A DNA stretch of 64,000 nucleotides, taken from the NCBI RefSeq assembly GCF_019457615.1, contig NZ_CP080414.1, positions 1,920,501 to 1,984,500 of the forward strand. The letters run 5' to 3'. Made by a program: the position numbers and the translations under genes. This document shows positions 61,708 to 64,000 of this stretch, piece by piece. Source of the stretch: Shewanella zhangzhouensis. GTDB lineage: Bacteria; Pseudomonadota; Gammaproteobacteria; Enterobacterales; Shewanellaceae. How positions within the stretch are numbered: position 1 is the stretch's first letter; each line of letters begins with the position of its first letter. A model generated the notes under the pieces. It saw only the letters and a list, made by a program, of their open reading frames with translations. It was not told the DNA's origin and searched no databases.

Positions 61708-61734
61708 CGGGGAGCCTGGCTCCCCGATTGTTTT
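61708..61734 (+). terminator. Terminator after the RND operon
   Basis: CGGGGAGCC pairs with GGCTCCCCG, then ATTGTTTT, 10 bases after the stop codon. Confidence 0.8.
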
Positions 61735-61879
61735 AAACACTGAACTGCATACTTACTCTGGTTATCTGAATCCTTGTTCTTAACATTCCGTTAAAGTCCC
61801 GCCGTTACTGGATTTCCACAGGATCTACCACTAAAATTTTCCTCGAAAATCGCCCGCTTTAGTAATAAACTGCGCGCCA

Positions 61880-61891
61880 TGACCTTGGTCA
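61880..61891. promoter_or_regulatory. Palindrome upstream of the NAD-glutamate dehydrogenase gene
   Basis: TGACC-TT-GGTCA is a perfect inverted repeat, 83 bases before the start codon at 61974. It could be a regulator site. No match to a named operator is claimed. Confidence 0.3.
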
Positions 61892-61973
61892 CAAAATTCC
61901 GCCCGGGGTCATACGTCGGAAGCATCCATAAAATGAATAAAGCGCTGCCATAGACGCTTAAGGAAACAGCAAC

Positions 61974-64000
61974 ATGGCCTTGAAAGATGCAATGCCTTCA
62001 GTACTGCTCGAAAACGTAGTCAGTTTGATCCATTCCAAAGTCCCCAATTCACAAGCAAAGCAAGTTGAACAGTTCGCTACCTGCCTCTACGCCCATATGT
62101 CGAAGGACGATCTGCAGGCCCGCACCGACAGCGACCTCTACGGTGCCGTATTAAGCCTCTGGAACGCCCTTGGCAAGACCCCGGTCGGTGAGACCCACGT
62201 TCGCGTATTCAATCCAACCCAGTCCAAGCACGGTTGGCAGTCTTCTCACACCATCATCGAAGTGATCCAGCCCGATATGCCATTTTTGACCGATTCACTC
62301 GGTATGGCGTTGAACCGTCTGGGTGTGACTACCCATATGATGCTGCATACACCGCTGGCCATTGGCCGCAGCGATAAGGGCATCGACAGTGTGGGTTTTG
62401 TGAAAGACAGCCCGGAGAGTGCCGACAAGGTTGCCGTATTCCTGATTGAAATTGACCGTCAGAGCTCAGAGGCCGACTTGAAAAACCTGCTGGGTGAAGT
62501 TCAGTCGGTGCTGACTGACGTACACGCAGCCGTGAAAGATTGGCAGGCCATGTCAGACAAGCTGACCGCCACCATTGCTGAGCTGCCAAAGCAACCTTTC
62601 CCCGGTACCAAGGAAGAACTGGACGAAGCGGTTGCCTTCCTCACTTACCTGAATAACCACCATTTCACCCTGCTGGGTTACCGCCAGTACGACCTTAAGC
62701 GTGTAGAAGGTGATATGGAGCTGGTGCCAAACCTGGAGTCAGGTCTGGGCCTGATGAATAAGCCAGGTAAGCACAAGCCCGATGCGCTGATGCTGTCCAC
62801 TCTGTCAAACTCAGCCCGTAAAGAAGCGCTGGATGAGTCCCTGCTCATCCTGACCAAGAGCAGCACCAAGAGCCGTGTACACCGTCCGGCCTATGTTGAT
62901 TACATTGGTATCAAGCGTTTCGACAAAAAAGGCAACGTGGTTGGCGAAGACAGATTCATCGGTCTGTACGCATCGAACCTGTATAACCGCAGCCCACGTG
63001 AAATCCCACTGCTGGCCCAAAAGGTACAGCGCGTGCTGGATAATTCAGGTCTGGTGCCTCGCTCACACGACTACAAGGCGCTGGTGAACATCCTCGAAAA
63101 CCTGCCCCGTGACGAGATTATTCAGGCCAACGAGCAGGAGCTGTCTCAGGTGGCCCATGGTGTGCTTGAGATGCAGGATCGCGATAAGCTGAAACTCTTT
63201 GTCCGTAAAGACGGTTTCGGTCGCTTCCTGTCTTGTCTGGTGTATGTATCAAAAGACAGATACAACACCAAGCTGCGTCAGGACACGCAGCGTATTCTGG
63301 CGCAACACTTCCAAAGTAAAGAAGAGGTGGAATTTACCACCTACTTCTCTGAGTCAACGCTCGCCAGAACCCACTACATAGTAAAAGTCGATAACAATAA
63401 TATGGATGTAGATGTGGCCGCCATTGAAAACAACCTGATTGAAGCCGCCCGCAGCTGGGAAGACAAGCTGTACAACTCACTGAACCATGCCATGGGTGAA
63501 GAGCAGGGTAACCGTCTGTCCAAGCGTTACCTGACTGCGTTCTCACGCTCATATAAAGAAGACGTGCTGCCAAACGCCGCCGTGGTGGATATCCAGCAGC
63601 TCGAAGCCCTGGATGAAGAGCACAAGCTTGGCATGCTGTTCTATCAACCACAGGAAGCTGCGCTAAACAGCAACAAGGTGCGCCTGAAGCTGTTCCACAA
63701 GGATGAGCCCATCCACCTGTCTGATGTGCTGCCAATGCTGGAAAACTTCGGCCTGCGCGTGATTAATGAACGCCCATACGAAGTGAAGACCCCGGACGGT
63801 GCCACTTTCTGGATCCTCGACTTCCTGATGATGGTCACCGGTGGCAATACCGAAAACCTCGCCGACAGTCAGGACCGATTCCAGACGGCTCTGTCTCAGG
63901 TGTGGAACAAGAAACTGGAAGACGATGGCTTTAACCGCCTGGTGCTGTCCACCGGTCTGGCTGGCCGTGAAGTGTCTATCCTGCGTGCCTATGCCAAGTA
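61974..64000 (+). CDS. NAD-specific glutamate dehydrogenase, large type (N-terminal part)
   Basis: The reading frame opens at the ATG at 61974 after an AAGGAAAC site and stays open to the window edge: 675 codons plus 2 bases. Full-length proteins of this class have about 1600 residues, so the catalytic domain lies beyond the end. The visible part has the NAD-GDH N-terminal segments: FLTDSLGMALNRLGVTTHMM, AVAFLTYLNNHHFTLLGYRQY, PRSHDYKALVNILENLPRDE, and LSKRYLTAFSRSYKEDVLP. The enzyme deaminates glutamate to 2-oxoglutarate with NAD+ in amino-acid catabolism. A start codon 240 bases from the preceding terminator indicates its own promoter. Confidence 0.95.
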   Translation, partial: MALKDAMPSVLLENVVSLIHSKVPNSQAKQVEQFATCLYAHMSKDDLQARTDSDLYGAVLSLWNALGKTPVGETHVRVFNPTQSKHGWQSSHTIIEVIQPDMPFLTDSLGMALNRLGVTTHMMLHTPLAIGRSDKGIDSVGFVKDSPESADKVAVFLIEIDRQSSEADLKNLLGEVQSVLTDVHAAVKDWQAMSDKLTATIAELPKQPFPGTKEELDEAVAFLTYLNNHHFTLLGYRQYDLKRVEGDMELVPNLESGLGLMNKPGKHKPDALMLSTLSNSARKEALDESLLILTKSSTKSRVHRPAYVDYIGIKRFDKKGNVVGEDRFIGLYASNLYNRSPREIPLLAQKVQRVLDNSGLVPRSHDYKALVNILENLPRDEIIQANEQELSQVAHGVLEMQDRDKLKLFVRKDGFGRFLSCLVYVSKDRYNTKLRQDTQRILAQHFQSKEEVEFTTYFSESTLARTHYIVKVDNNNMDVDVAAIENNLIEAARSWEDKLYNSLNHAMGEEQGNRLSKRYLTAFSRSYKEDVLPNAAVVDIQQLEALDEEHKLGMLFYQPQEAALNSNKVRLKLFHKDEPIHLSDVLPMLENFGLRVINERPYEVKTPDGATFWILDFLMMVTGGNTENLADSQDRFQTALSQVWNKKLEDDGFNRLVLSTGLAGREVSILRAYAK

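Noticed and set aside
1..64000. CRISPR arrays, rRNA genes, prophage or defence islands
   Set aside because: No regularly spaced repeats, rRNA, integrase, phage structural or nuclease genes of that kind were found in any part of the window.

Overview
The window is about 64 kb of gammaproteobacterial chromosome. Gene content and order point to Shewanella or a close relative: yejM-yejL beside a divergent yejK, letA-letB next to yebG, msrC, proQ and prc, an hmgA-hppD tyrosine operon, a large NAD-dependent glutamate dehydrogenase, and a DUF1302/DUF1329/YCF48/RND operon. S. amazonensis is a guess from memory, not shown by the sequence. It reads as ordinary, densely coding chromosome. I see no rRNA, CRISPR array, intact insertion sequence or prophage. 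Mobile-DNA traces are limited to a 56-bp IS5-like remnant near 7.9 kb and a partly duplicated tRNA-Pro near 14.5 kb.

0-10.5 kb: a PhnDCE-like ABC importer (binding protein, ATPase, fused double permease), then a low-complexity repeat and a hairpin. Next comes a sensor kinase / sigma-54 response regulator pair divergent from a secreted helical protein. That protein gene has its own -24/-12 promoter with two upstream palindromes, so the locus is built like zraP/zraSR. A LysE exporter with an AraC regulator and nadE follow.

10.5-22.7 kb: a membrane-anchored hydrolase, a Cache-GGDEF cyclase, tRNA-Pro(GGG), yejM/yejL/yejK, a DUF4336 protein, a double-domain QueD-like protein whose two halves carry complementary active-site residues, an M23 peptidase, two GNAT acetyltransferases and a GFA-family protein.

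22.7-33.4 kb: four exported hydrolases (cyclic nucleotide phosphodiesterase/nucleotidase, M3 peptidase, M20 dipeptidase, gamma-glutamyltransferase) that could work together in nucleotide, peptide and glutathione scavenging. A second LysE exporter and a DUF4010 membrane protein follow. The M20 gene begins in a 12-bp tandem repeat that supplies a series of in-frame ATG codons.

33.5-43.6 kb: hmgA-hppD with a divergent LysR gene and a well-formed LysR operator, then a set of small single genes (AIM24-like, RcnB-like, EVE, amino-acid-binding-like, YccF, ACC-deaminase-like, a 57-aa unknown) and an MscS-type channel.

43.7-54.5 kb: the Let envelope lipid-transport system, with LetA split into two overlapping genes, then LexA-controlled yebG, msrC, proQ, prc, pepN and a DUF2835 gene.

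54.8-64 kb: a four-gene operon (DUF1302 outer-membrane protein, DUF1329 periplasmic protein, YCF48 propeller, RND/MMPL pump) that looks like an envelope-spanning export or lipid-trafficking system of unknown cargo, then the first 675 codons of an NAD-glutamate dehydrogenase that runs off the end.
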